A DNA stretch of 64,000 nt, taken from contig OY726571.1 in assembly GCA_963383645.1 (NCBI GenBank), positions 24,306,116 through 24,370,115 on the forward strand, written 5' to 3'. Source of the stretch: Muscardinus avellanarius. Its lineage: Eukaryota > Chordata > Mammalia > Rodentia > Gliridae. The stretch's first letter is position 1. Every line of letters starts with the position of its first letter. The notes under the pieces were generated by a model. It ran no database searches. It was not told the origin of the DNA and was given only the letters and a program-made list of their open reading frames with translations. Of the stretch, positions 34,885 through 45,906 are shown piece by piece. The translations under genes were made by a program, and so were the position numbers.

Positions 34885-34894
34885 CACTATTGTG

Positions 34895-35439
34895 TTTTTT
34901 TAAACCTGCACAACAAAGGAGAATTGTGAAACCTAAATTCTTCCAAAAATAGTATTCATATAGTAGAAACATCTAGCATTAAGAAGAAAAAAATTATCAT
35001 TCAAACTGTAATCAACTGGGATGCCTTTCATGTAATGCCCATACCAAAATAATCTAAGATCTATGACCACTATTCAAGCATTTTGAGCATGTTATATATC
35101 AGGATACCTTGATGCAAAGATAAAAAATATTGTCATTACATTCCAACCTTTGGTTCTACCCTCTAAATATGCTATATCTCAGATAATCAAACAAGATTTA
35201 TTTTCATGACAGAATTAAGAGGAGATGGGTTCAGAATAGAGAAATAAAAGAGGTAAGAGGGCATAAAGTTTAGTTCTTACTTGAATGGAACTATTTTAAG
35301 ATAATATTTGTTTTCTGGGCCATAGCTTCTTGCTTCAATTCTTCCCCTCGTGGATAATTTTCACAGGCTCATCAGAAGTAGAAGCATGGAATTTTGTTTT
35401 GCGTCCCTGAGCCTCCATCAACTTCCAACTTTTGGCAAG
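34895..35439. other. No recognised feature
   Basis: AT-rich; nothing identified. Confidence 0.45.
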
Positions 35440-35698
35440 TCCAATCTATGCGGGCACTCTATGAGCACTGCAGTTTCTCTCTTAGAACAGCCTCACCCTC
35501 TCTGACATATGAGGACACAGTGCAAAGATAACCATTTGGAAACTCAGATGTAGACTCTCACCAGGTACAGAATATTCCAATACATGGGACTAAAGTTCCC
35601 AGTCTCCAGAAACAAATGGTGTGTTAGCAATATACTTGTCATTTATAAGCCACCAAATCTGTGGTATGTTGTTACAGCAACCCACATGAACTACAGTA
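35440..35698 (+). mobile_element. MLT1-like LTR fragment
   Basis: CCAGTCTCCAGAAACAAATG, ATTTATAAGCCACCAAATCT and GTGGTATGTTGTTACAGCAA match the 3' part of MLT1 LTRs (CAGCCTCCAGAAC..TTTATAAGCCACCCAGTCT..TATTTTGTTA). The 5' part is unclear. Confidence 0.7.
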
Positions 35699-37375
35699 AG
35701 AGTTACTCAATAATTTAGAAAGCTTGCCATATTTGAGGTCCACTAAGTATTATATTTCACTAATCTATTTTGCCTCTTTTGTCATGGTCAAAATTGATTT
35801 TACAAGAGTCTACATACTTTCAGTTCAAATTCAGTTAGAAAATGTGATAATTCTTTTCTCAGTGTCCCAGAAAATAAGTCCCATGACCCTGAATATCCCA
35901 AATGTTATCCCCAAGGGAGTACCATACTTTGATTAACTTGGCATCTACATTAGAAGATGGAGTTCCTACAGAGCATGAGATTTAAAAAGTGAACAATGAA
36001 TGATTCCCAGTGGATAATCTAGTGCTAATGATAGCTAATAAATTCCATAGCTTGGACTTATAGTGTAGAGTAGGCAGTAGGTGAAGCAATAGAGGCCTTT
36101 GTGAAGCTAAAGGCAACAAAATTAATGTTGTTTTAATGTCTGCATTATTTTAAGTAGTCCTTCAGTTGTGTCCTTGAGCAAGACAAGGGGATAGGAAAGG
36201 CAAGAAGAAGGTGGTAATAAGACTTTCTCCCCCACATTGTCAAAGGTTTCCTTTTCCTAATTCTATGTTTATCTTTCTGGAGACTTCTAGCAGCTTTTGC
36301 CTTGTTATTAGAATTAATGTATCATTTATTTTAATAAAACACACAACTTTGTGCTTTTCCATGTCTTTTTGAAAACCCTTTTGACTAATACTGATATTTG
36401 AAGTTATTAGCATAATTGAATCATTGCACACATCTATCAAGATGGTATTTCTTTAGGACATTCTACATCTAGCTGTCTAGGACTTTCTAAAAAGGGAAGA
36501 CAAGAGAACATCACACACAATTATTTTAAATATACTTCAAAGTATAGTTATAAGAATGATAATTTTGAATCTCTCCTAAGTCTTATTATATCATTTTTGT
36601 CCATTTCAAGTGTCACTCTAAGTCATTATCCCATCCCTCACATGTTCCTCTTAATCATATCCTTGAATAGTAGCATTCATACATTTTTTAATATTCTCCA
36701 GGCTTTGGTCAAGGGCAGTTTTCTTCCTTAAGACTTCATACATTCAAAAGCTATCAGTGTCGCCAAAATAATACTCCATCTCTAATCCAATTTTCTATGT
36801 CAGATAATTCTTTAAGATTTTACAGTTGGTTGCTTTAATTTCTTTGCCTCTTTGAAAGATGAATTCAGTTCTAAAATGGTTACATATGTCTTCAGTTAAT
36901 GTCCCCAGTCACAGTGTCTTTGACAATCTCTCTTTTTCTGTACTAAGGGGACCTATGCAATTTTCATTCTATCACTATGATTATGTGTGCTGGCCAGAGA
37001 AGGTCTTAGCAGCCTATTGATTTAGATGTCTAGCACCTGCACTGAAAGAAAAATACAAACCAAAATAAAGTAAATAAGCACTTCTTGAGGTTATAATTTT
37101 AACACTGAATTTACAGAATTATGATTGGTCAATTTCTGGCATTGGAGTGTAATTATTGCAAGTGATCAGAGAATATGAATCAAATTTTAATAAATCATTA
37201 TCTCTTATGAAACTCTTTCCAGAGCTATAGGACAAAACTAATTGTCTGCCTAGTTATTAATATTAGTTATAAGTAGAAAATTTTCAAGATCTAATTCTAA
37301 ATGCCATCATTATCCTATTTGCATTTGCTTTTTTATTAATTTAAATTACAGACTATTGTTACTAAGATTAATAAT
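35699..37375. other. No recognised gene or repeat family
   Basis: AT-rich sequence; open frames of 66-70 residues have no known domain. Confidence 0.45.
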
Positions 37376-37590
37376 TGGATTCAGGTGTGATGGCACATGC
37401 CTTAATACTTAGGAGTCTGAGATGGGAGGATAAAAAGTTCAGGCCAACCTCTGCAACTTAGCAGACCCTCAGTAACCTCTTTGAAAACAAAGAGTTGAGG
37501 GTGAAGCTCGAAGGCAGAGTGCTCCTGGGTTTAATCCCTAGAACAACACACACACACACACACAGAGTGCTCCTGGGTTTAATCCCTAGC

Positions 37591-37647
<57 letters not shown>
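37376..37647 (+). mobile_element. B1-dID SINE with duplicated end and long CA tail
   Basis: TTCAGGTGTGATGGCACATG, GGAGTCTGAGATGGGAGGAT, ACCTCTGCAACTTAGCAGAC, then the ID end AGAGTGCTCCTGGGTTTAAT CCCTAG at 37517. The end plus CA run is then repeated at 37565, followed by about 50 bp of CA to 37647. Confidence 0.88.
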
Positions 37648-37650
<3 letters not shown>

Positions 37651-39006
37651 CAGTTTCACACATAGTTTTATATAAATTCACCTTTAGTCTTCCTTTCCTG
37701 ATGAACCGTAGTAAAGGAAGAAATCTACAGGGAACCTTTCTGAAAAAAAAAAAAATGAATTAGTTGCAGAGATTAACAGCAACCTTTAGATTTGCTTTGA
37801 GTTAGCAACATCAAAATGAAGCAGGGTGGGAATTTCCTATATCTATTTACCAGTGGCATTGCTCTTTCTCAAGAGAGATTTTAAGCTGCTCTATTTCTAC
37901 TTTCTTGGTAACTCCCCAATTCTGCCACCTATATTACTTACTTCTGATCCACTTGACATAGAATTTTCTATTTAATTACTTGGCCTGCTCAATTTACTAA
38001 TTATTTATGTTATTGAAAAGATGTTAGAAATATTTTAATTAAATTTGCTGTATATAAGATCACTAGTAGAAAAATTAAAGCAGATGAATAGGTGTATTTA
38101 GATTAATTTATAAAATATTCTCTAATTGCATATCCAAATGAAATTTTAGAGTTAAAAATTCAGTTAAACATTAGGAGTAATAAAATACTACCAATAATTT
38201 GTGAGAGATATGAAACAACTAAAGCATTATTAAGTGAGACCTGTGTCCTTTATGAATCACTTTCTCCTCCATGTACTTTTCTTGTAAAATTTAACCTCAT
38301 AATAGGATTACTTACAATTGTCCTATAAAAGATAATTTAAAAAAAAGTTGAAATCCTAGATTTAACTCATTTCGAGATAGCTGATTTATATGTGTAACTT
38401 GGCTTATCCTTTTCTCATAGATTTATTTAGCCCCCAAAGCTCTGTCTAGTTTCATAATACACTGGCTGTGGGTAAAGATTGTAGAAAGGGAGATATTTCG
38501 AAGTGGAAATCAATCACATCAGTCTTGGAAATAACTGAAGGAAAATAATGCAGATTTCCAGAAAGAGGTGACCTGGTCATACTTACGATGAGACTTGGAT
38601 AGAAATCAGGGTTTGGTGAACCAGAGATTATGGAAACCTATTGTGGATAAAATCATTTAAGGATAAAAAGCAGTGAATTAGAAAAAGTTGTATGCTATGG
38701 AAGGAGAAACGGACATTTGTCTGGAAATTAATCGGCATGCCACAAAATAATTATATCAGCCACAAATTGTACTTTTTGTTTAATATTTAAGATGGAGTTT
38801 TTTCTTTAAGAAATAGATTTTAAGTTTTCAAGGAATATCTTTAATCAGTCATATTCAAAAAGGGAAAAAGAGACCAATTGAGACCTATCCCAGCAAAGAG
38901 TTAGGTATCATTTGCTAAAAGATAATGCACACAACACACTCCATCATACACATATAATATATATGAATAAATGTATGTGCATATATATCTACACACAGCT
39001 GCACAC
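37648..39006. other. No recognised feature
   Basis: AT-rich; nothing identified. Confidence 0.45.
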
Positions 39007-39011
39007 ACTAT

Positions 39012-39012
<1 letters not shown>

Positions 39013-39049
<37 letters not shown>

Positions 39050-39056
39050 ACACACT
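39013..39056. repeat. (CA)n microsatellite
   Basis: About 44 bp of CA with a single ATACAC interruption. No SINE is attached. Confidence 0.93.
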
Positions 39057-41236
39057 TTAATGTATTTTAAAACTATGCCATGAGGAACATGGTCTAAGTT
39101 AGATCCTACAATATGAAGAAAATAGATAAAATGTGGACTTTCCAGGAATTGTAAGATATGAGATTACTGCATCTGTCTAATATGGAGGGGAAAAATGAAA
39201 AATAAACATAAAAGCATAAATTACAACCCTCATGTTTCATTTGAATTCTTCTTCCTGAGAATTGGTGAATGCCTTCGCTTAAGTGACTCATTTACTGTTG
39301 ACAATTTTATGTTGTACTTTTATTTCATTATTGTACTTCTCTCCAAAATATGCTGATTTGCTTTCACAAATCCTATTAACTTTCTAGTATCAGATCTTCG
39401 ATTTTAATTGTAGAGAGAATCTAGTTCGTCTGGTTGCAATTACTTAAAGACCCAGAAGCTTTCTATAATAATTTGAATTCAGCAGTAGCATATCTACTGG
39501 TCATGCTCTATCTCTTCCTATTACTTTATCCTATGTAGTATGAGAACTTTATTGAAAACACTCTACTGGAATACAAACCTATTCCGAACACTTCTTACCA
39601 CTGTTACTCTGGCCTGAACTTTGCGAGCCAACAATCCTTTAGGGCAGATAATAAATGTTTTCTTTACATGCTAATTCCCATTGCTATAAATGCTTTGTGC
39701 TTTAGTGACATCCACTATAAAATTTATATCCACCATTGAATTAAAAAACTAAAGCCCTAGGTGAAAATATCTGCCTTTCCAATTCTTTAACTATGGTATA
39801 GCCATTATTCATAATTTTCCATTAGCTTTGTGGCCAAATTAAGTACAGATAACACGAACAATTCTAAGGCTTTCTAGCTTTTGGGATCATTTAATTGCAG
39901 GAGGTTAAAATAATTTGCATTCATTTTTGACCCTCACTCAGAAAGAAAAGATTAAATTATGTTCAGCTTTCCATAGTTTAAAAAGTAAGGAAGTAGATGA
40001 AACATGTTATTTTAATGTCCATAAAAGTTATAAACTTTAAAGTTAGTATATAAAGACATACTATTCATTTTTTTAAAAAAAAACATGTATGTGCAAAAAA
40101 GTTGTATTAAAAAAAATTATTTTCCAGTGATGGAGGATAAATCACTTGCCACTGTAGTTATTTTTGCTTTCTTAAAAAGTCACATGTTGTGTCTGTTAGA
40201 CTGAAGATAAGAACACACATAGAGAGAGAATGAGAACATGTAATTAACTCATTGAAATCACCTAGTGTAGATTACATTACACTATTTACATAATATTCAT
40301 GTAGATGATATTTTTCATTGCTAACAAGAGTTATAAAACTATTTCATGTGTTCAGATATGAAATTTGTTAAATTAGTTGTTAAAGGCTTTATGGAATTCA
40401 CAGAGATCATAATCTATAACTGACATGAAAACATATATTTGGTTTACATGTCTAACTGTTTATCAGGACCAAGTGAACTGAGTCATGTATAATTTAAAAA
40501 CTTTCAATAGGGATGATGATAAAGTTAAAACAGGGTACAAACAACAAAGCTTCAAATATGTAGAATCAAGTAACAGCAATTAGCATATATTGTAGTAAAA
40601 TGTACTACAATCAATCATTAAAATATTAAAAATACAATTAATTAGCAACCTAATTAAAAATCATTGAATGCCCTCCGTTATTCTGTTTAAGTAGGATTAT
40701 CATTTTAGTTCCCAGTTTAGAAATTAGACTAATTATTCAATTAAAATTTCAGTGAAACATTGACCTTATAAGACCTCTTTTCTAGGCATTTAAATGTAGA
40801 CTATTAAATATTCTTAATGAACACACAGTCCATCTGGCATTCCTTTGATCACTTTAGAATATCTCTCCTCTTCTATTCTAAAATTAAATTACTACCCCTT
40901 TTACAGGTGGATCAGAGATAGCAGCTTTTTAATAAAATAAGGTCAACTTGTAATTCTATGATCTTTTTATTAGATTCCTTTCAAATACTAGAATTTTGGA
41001 CTGCTGCCATTCCCTTATACCTGAACTAGAATTTCTTTGTTCTTCTGTGTCTAGATACTTTTAAATTTTTCTTGTCCATATATTCATGCAATTTGACTTT
41101 GTAAATTAGGTTAATTACATTTTCTGACTAATTGTCAGCAACTTATATAAAAAAAGGAAATGTGTATTTTCAATTTGCTAATTTAATATATTATTTTTTT
41201 ATTATTATTATAATTAATTATTATTTTTATTATTGT
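39057..41236. other. No recognised gene or repeat family
   Basis: About 2.2 kb of AT-rich DNA without a recognised repeat. Confidence 0.45.
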
Positions 41237-41346
41237 AGTACTGGGGACTTATCCCTGGGATCTCTAGCACTGAGCTATATCTCTAGCCCTTTTTACTTTT
41301 TATTTTGAAATATGATATCTTTTAATTGCCCACTCTGTCCATGAAT

Positions 41347-41398
<52 letters not shown>

Positions 41399-41492
41399 TT
41401 TTGGTGGTACTGGGGTTCCTGGAAGCCCTTCTATCTCGGGGCTACACTCCTAGCACTATTTTAATATTTTTTATTTGGAAACAGGATCTCTT

Positions 41493-42569
41493 TTTTTTTT
41501 TCTTTTAACAATATTTTAATTGAACATAAATAGTATACATTTAAACTATATTTGGTACCTTCTCCCCCCGCCCCCATTTTCCCTTCCCCCCTCCCACCAA
41601 TGGTTGTCCAGGTTAACCATGTCATATTCATAATTTTACACATGTTCAGATGTAGACCCTCACTAATCAAGATCAGCCTTCCTCCTCTCCTATCTTTCCA
41701 TTCAAACTTTGCTGATATTTCCCCTCCATTATCTGGAGTCCCACTGGTATCCTCTGTGTTTCCTAGTTCGGGCATATTAGAGGAAACATATGTACCTTCT
41801 CCTTCTATGCTTGGCTGATCTCACTTAACATAATGTTCTTCAGGGCTTTCCATCTTTTTGCAAATGATATAATTTTGTTCTTCTTTATGGCTGAATAGAA
41901 TTCTATTGTGTGTATTTCCCAAAGTTTTGCTATCCATTCATCTGTTGATGGAGATCTGGGTTGGTTCCATATTTTGGCTATTACAAATTGTGCTGCTATG
42001 AACATAGGTATGCATATGTTGCTATATTTCTCTGAATTCATCCCCTTTGGAAAGATACCCAGGAGTGGTATAGCTGGATCATATGGTAGATCTATTCCCA
42101 CCTTTCTTAGGAATCTCCACACAGATCTCCATAGTGGCTAAACTTGTTTGCATTCCCACCAACAATGTAAAAGAGTTCTTCTTTCCCCACATCCTCGCCA
42201 GCATTTGTTGTTGTTTGATTTCTTTATCCTTGCCACTCTGACTGGGGTTAGATGGAATCTCAGTGTAGTTTTGATTTGCATTTCCCTGATAGCCAGTGAT
42301 GAAGAACATCTTTTCATGTATCTACTGGCCCTTTGTATCTCTTCTTTTGTGAGGTGTCTATTTAGTTCATTTGCCCATTTCTTGATTGGGTTGTTTGTTT
42401 TGCTAGTGTAGAGTCTTTTGAGCTCTTTGTATATTCTGGATATTAGCCCCCTATCAGAATGGTGGCTGGTAAAGATCCTTTCCCATTCTATAGGCTTCCT
42501 CTTTAGGTTATTGATAGTTTCCTTTGATGAGAAGAAACTTTTTAGTTTGATGCTATCCCAATGAATCCA
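41493..42569 (-). pseudogene. LINE-1 ORF2 C-terminal region plus 3' UTR
   Basis: Minus-strand translation shows conserved ORF2 motifs in order: [73 protein letters not shown], then WRFLRK, DPAIPLLGIFPK, MFIAAQFVIAKIWNQP and HTIEFYSAIKKN. A stop follows WWECKQV (around 42138), dividing the frame. The last 300 bp is G-rich 3' UTR (reverse of CCCCCCGCCCCC). In the intact family this part follows the reverse transcriptase and contains the CCHC-like cysteine motif. Here it is an inactive fragment. Confidence 0.93.
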
Positions 42570-43346
42570 CAATGAAAGAAACAAAACAAAAAACAATTCC
42601 ATTCATTATAACCTCAAAACCAATAAAATACCTAGGAATAAACCTAACCCAAGATGTAAAAGACCTCTACAACAAAAACTATAAAACATTAAAGAAAGAA
42701 ATTGAAGAAGACCTTGGAAAATGGAGAGATATCCCATGCTCATGGATAGGCAGAATAAATATCATCAAAATGGCCATTCTGCCAAAACTGATCTATAGGT
42801 TCAATGCAATTCCCTTTAAAATACCAGCGACATTCTTCAGAGACCTAGAAAAATCAATTATGAACTTTATATGGAGAAAGAAAAGACCTAGAATAGCCAT
42901 ATCAATTCTCAACAATAAGAAACATGCAGGAGGCATTACAATCCCAGACTTCAGATGATACTATAGAGCAATAGTAGTAAAAACAGCATGGTACTGGCAC
43001 AATAACAGATATTCTGACCAGTGGATTAGAATAGAAGATACAGAAACAAACCAACACATCTTTAGTCAATTAATCTTTGACAAAGGGGCCAAACACATAC
43101 GCTGGAGAAAAGACAGCCTTTTCAACAAGTGGTGCTGGGAGAACTGGCTAACCATTTGTAAAAAGATGAATCTAAACCCCTATATCTCACCAAACACAGG
43201 AATCAACTCAAGATGGATCAAAGACTTAGAAATTAGACCTGAGACAGTGAAGTTAGTAGAGGAGAGCATAGGTTCAACACTACAACATATTGGCACAGGC
43301 AGTAACTTTCTCAACAAAACCTCCAAAGCTCAGGAAATTAAAGCAA
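42570..43346 (+). pseudogene. LINE-1 ORF2 segment, inverted part
   Basis: Plus-strand translation gives ORF2 motifs [45 protein letters not shown] and AGGITIPDF, a stop at 42957-42959, then TAWYWH, WCWENWL and INSRWIKDLEIRPETVKL. This is the thumb-like region downstream of the reverse transcriptase core. One premature stop separates two otherwise collinear frames. Confidence 0.93.
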
Positions 43347-43522
43347 GAAACAGGATCTCTTAAGCCAGCGAGGCTGGCTCTGAACCAGCGTGATCCTTCC
43401 GTCTCCGCCTTCCAAGAACGGGGATTACAAGTGTGCCCCACCACGCCCAGCCTGGCCATGATTTTTAGATTCTCCTGACTCAGCCTACTGAGTAGCTGAT
43501 ATTACAGGAATGAGCCACCTGA

Positions 43523-44086
43523 CACTACAAATTTAAAATATGTTTTAGAAGAGTGTACTTTAATAATAAATTTTATAATAATGTTCACATATACACACAA
43601 ATTACAAAGGACAATTTAAATTTTCTAATAATGGAGTACAAACTATTTAAAATATAAGTTAAAACACAAATTTTCTGACCAAACTTAAACTAGTATTTAA
43701 GTCCTGTTTTCAAATTCTCTGTGTATTTTTGCCTGAGTGTACTATAATTGTGAAATAACTTCTTTCTAACACATCTGTAAATTAGAATGGCTTCAGATAA
43801 TTTTATTATTTTGTACAGAGCCACCTTTGGAATGCATGTTCTCCAAGTCACCATCCATATTAGATATTTAATATTTGGTTTAATTTCTTTCTGCAACAAA
43901 TTTTATTCACTTACTCAAATTTAAGGTCCTATTTTTGCTTTACCCCAACTCCATATCTCTTTCTACATTGAAAAATTAAATACTTAGTGCCAAAATATTA
44001 GTGAGCCATGTAATTCCTATAAAATTCAAAAGAAAAGTAAGGGAGTATTTTGTATCTGACCACCACTCTCAAAAATCACTGTGGCC
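43523..44086. other. No recognised feature
   Basis: AT-rich sequence; nothing identified. Confidence 0.45.
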
Positions 44087-44087
44087 T

Positions 44088-44222
44088 TGGAGGGAAGAAA
44101 GAAAACAAGAGAAAGAGAGGAAGGGAGAAAGGGAGGAAAGGTAGAAGGAAAGATGGAAGACAGGAAGGAAGGAAGGATAAAAGGAAAGAAGGAAGGAAGG
44201 AAGGAAGGAAGGAAGGAAAGAG
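44088..44222. repeat. Purine-rich (GGAA/GAAA)n tract
   Basis: About 135 bp nearly all purine on the plus strand, ending in seven or more GGAA units. The Lys/Arg/Glu frame across it is a repeat artefact. Confidence 0.93.
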
Positions 44223-44326
44223 TGGGTTAGAAATAAATTTCAGTGGTACCATAAGAAAATACATATTTAAAAGCATTTCAGCAAAGTGAATTTTATGTTT
44301 TATGTTTTTGCAAAAAGGAATCCTGC

Positions 44327-44544
44327 AGCCAAGCATGGTGATGCATGCTTGTAATTCCAGCATTCGGGAGGCTGAGACAGGAGGATTATGTTTCGCAGAC
44401 GGCCTCAGCTACTTAGTGAGGCCCTCCACAATTTAGTGAGACCCTGTTTTGAAATAAAGAATAAAAAAAAAGTAGGATTGGGATGTAGCTCAGATGCAGA
44501 ATAGGTTCCATCCCCAGTACCACCAAAATAAAATAAAATAAAAT
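44327..44544 (+). mobile_element. B1-dID SINE, old type, full length
   Basis: AGCCAAGCATGGTGATGCAT, GGGAGGCTGAGACAGGAGGA, ACGGCCTCAGCTACTTAGTG, ID half GGATTGGGATGTAGCTCAGA, CCATCCCCAGTACCACC and an (AAAAT)n tail. TSD AAAGGAATCCTGC (44314-44326) and AAAGGAATCATGC (44545-44557). Confidence 0.93.
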
Positions 44545-44557
44545 AAAGGAATCATGC

Positions 44558-45038
44558 CACCAGCAAGTCAGGCAAGCAGGAACAGTAGGGCAGAAAACTA
44601 GTGGGTAGTTTATTTCCAGTGTGGGGACTTTTGTGCTATGCTTCTATTAGTGGGAACATCTTTACACCATTGGCTGAAAGGGATTCCAGGGGAGGGATTA
44701 GCACTCACAATTTCCAGGAAATGCTATCTCTACAAAAATATAGGCACACATAAGGTTAGACAATGACATTTTCACAAAATAAACCTAATCAAGCTATTCC
44801 TTTGTAAAAGACAAACATATTTCTGGTATTTCTATCTTCACTAGAAAAATTAAATATCAAAAATGCTCAGGTACATTCTGATGTGTTAACTCAATCTTAG
44901 ATATGTTAAAAGAAAATAGTAAGACGTATTAAGTTTAACATAATTTATTTGAGCAAAGAACGCTTTAATCAATTGTTCATCATTCAAAACACGAAGATGA
45001 TCCGACTTCCGACTCCTTTTTCTCTCTGTGTTTTGAAT
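44558..45038. other. No recognised feature
   Basis: No gene or repeat family recognised. Confidence 0.45.
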
Positions 45039-45226
45039 GCCTGTAATCCCAGTACTTGGGAGACTGAGACAGGAGGATCACAGTTTCACCACCAGCCTCA
45101 GCAAACTTGTGAGGTCCTCTACAACTTATTGAGACTCTGTTTCCAAATAAAATGAAATAAAATAAAATAGGGTTGGAGGTGTAGCTCAAAGGCAGAAAGC
45201 CTCTGGGTTCAATCTCCAGTTCTACA

Positions 45227-45272
<46 letters not shown>
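45039..45272 (+). mobile_element. B1-dID SINE, 5'-truncated, with (CA)n tail
   Basis: Starts inside the B1 half at GCCTGTAATCCCAGTACTTG, then GAGACTGAGACAGGAGGATC, (AAAAT)n linker, ID half GGTTGGAGGTGTAGCTCAAA, CTGGGTTCAATCTCCAGTTC and 45 bp of CA. Confidence 0.9.
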
Positions 45273-45274
<2 letters not shown>

Positions 45275-45562
45275 GGAAAGGTCTACCCAGAAGCATGAAT
45301 TTGTGTAGGTTGAATATGGAAGCAAAATAGAGAAAAATAGAGGATCTATTTTGTAATCTATGATTATAGTTAGGTGTCTTCCTGATTTGGACATGGCATG
45401 ACCACTTGGCTGCCTGTGATGGGCAGAAACTCACATATTTGTTACAAAATATATATATTCCTAAATTATTTTTCAGTTTATTAAGTTGTAAATTAGGTTA
45501 TATACATGTTTGTAAATAATACCCATCTTAAATGCCTAGCACTGTGGAGCTAAGGTATTTTG
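45273..45562. other. No recognised feature
   Basis: Spacer, nothing identified. Confidence 0.4.
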
Positions 45563-45906
45563 TTTTAGTCGGCTTTTACGTCACTGTGACCAAGGATCTG
45601 TTAAGAACAAATTAGAGGACAGTTGTATTTGAATTTAGAAGACAGTTGTATTTGGTTCATGGTTTCAGAGATCCAGTCCCTGGTTTGCTGGTTCCATGGC
45701 AAAAACATCTTGGTGGCAGGGTATGGAAGCCAGGAACAGAGAGAAAAATAAAAGGAGACTAGAGACCTACACAGACCCAAGACCATAATGCCCCCAGTGA
45801 CCCACTTTTTCTAGCTCTACCCTACCTCTGAAACTTCCTGCACAGGGGACCAGGCTTTCAACACATGACTTTTCTGAAGGGACATTCTAAATCCAAACCA
45901 CAACAG
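45563..45906 (-). mobile_element. Solo LTR, MaLR-like, antisense
   Basis: TTAGTCGGCTTTTACGTCAC, TTTGGTTCATGGTTTCAGAG, AACATCTTGGTGGCAGGGTA, CCAGTGACCCACTTTTTCTA and CATTCTAAATCCAAACCACAACA in reverse-LTR order. A short internal repeat of GACAGTTGTATTTG lies near 45618-45660. Confidence 0.75.

Larger units (their letters stand above)
41493..43346 (-). mobile_element. LINE-1, 5'-truncated and 5'-inverted (twin-primed)
   Basis: The element is on the minus strand, with its A-tail seen as poly-T at 41491-41501. Perfect 15-bp TSD GAAACAGGATCTCTT at 41478-41492 and 43347-43361. On the element strand the target reads TT|AAGAGA, a LINE-1 endonuclease-type site. The 3' portion (41493 to about 42569, sense on minus) carries the ORF2 C-terminal region and 3' UTR. 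The 5' portion (about 42570-43346) is inverted and reads as ORF2 on the plus strand. The two parts meet at nearly the same ORF2 codon (just before the WDSIKLK motif), so little sequence was lost at the inversion. Few stops are present, so it is comparatively young. Confidence 0.95.
41350..43451 (-). mobile_element. SINE B of the nest, antisense, young type, split by LINE-1
   Basis: (TTTA)n tail at 41341-41397, GGTGGTACTGGGGTTCCTGG and GCTACACTCCTAGC, up to GGAAACAGGATCTC at 41490. After the LINE-1 it resumes CTTAAGCCAGCGAGGCTGGC and ends CCCCACCACGCCCAGC. TSD CTGTCCATGAATTTA (41335-41349) and CTGGCCATGATTTTTA (43452-43467), imperfect. Confidence 0.92.
41237..43522 (-). mobile_element. Outer SINE (A) of a three-level nest, antisense
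   Basis: The right part is at 41237-41334 (GTACTGGGGACTTATCCCTG, GAGCTATATCTCTAGCCC, ATTTTGAAATATGATATC). The left part resumes at 43468-43522 (TCTCCTGACTCAGCCTACTG, AGTAGCTGATATTACAGGAA). Between them lie SINE B and a LINE-1. It is the oldest and most diverged layer. Confidence 0.8.

Noticed and set aside
37458..37643. Cys-Val repeat peptides (also near 25727, 44980, 45209, 58409)
   Set aside because: Translations of CA/GT microsatellites at SINE tails.
41805..42958. Frames of 105-154 residues as a host gene
   Set aside because: Motifs are those of LINE-1 ORF2, and the whole segment is bounded by a target-site duplication.
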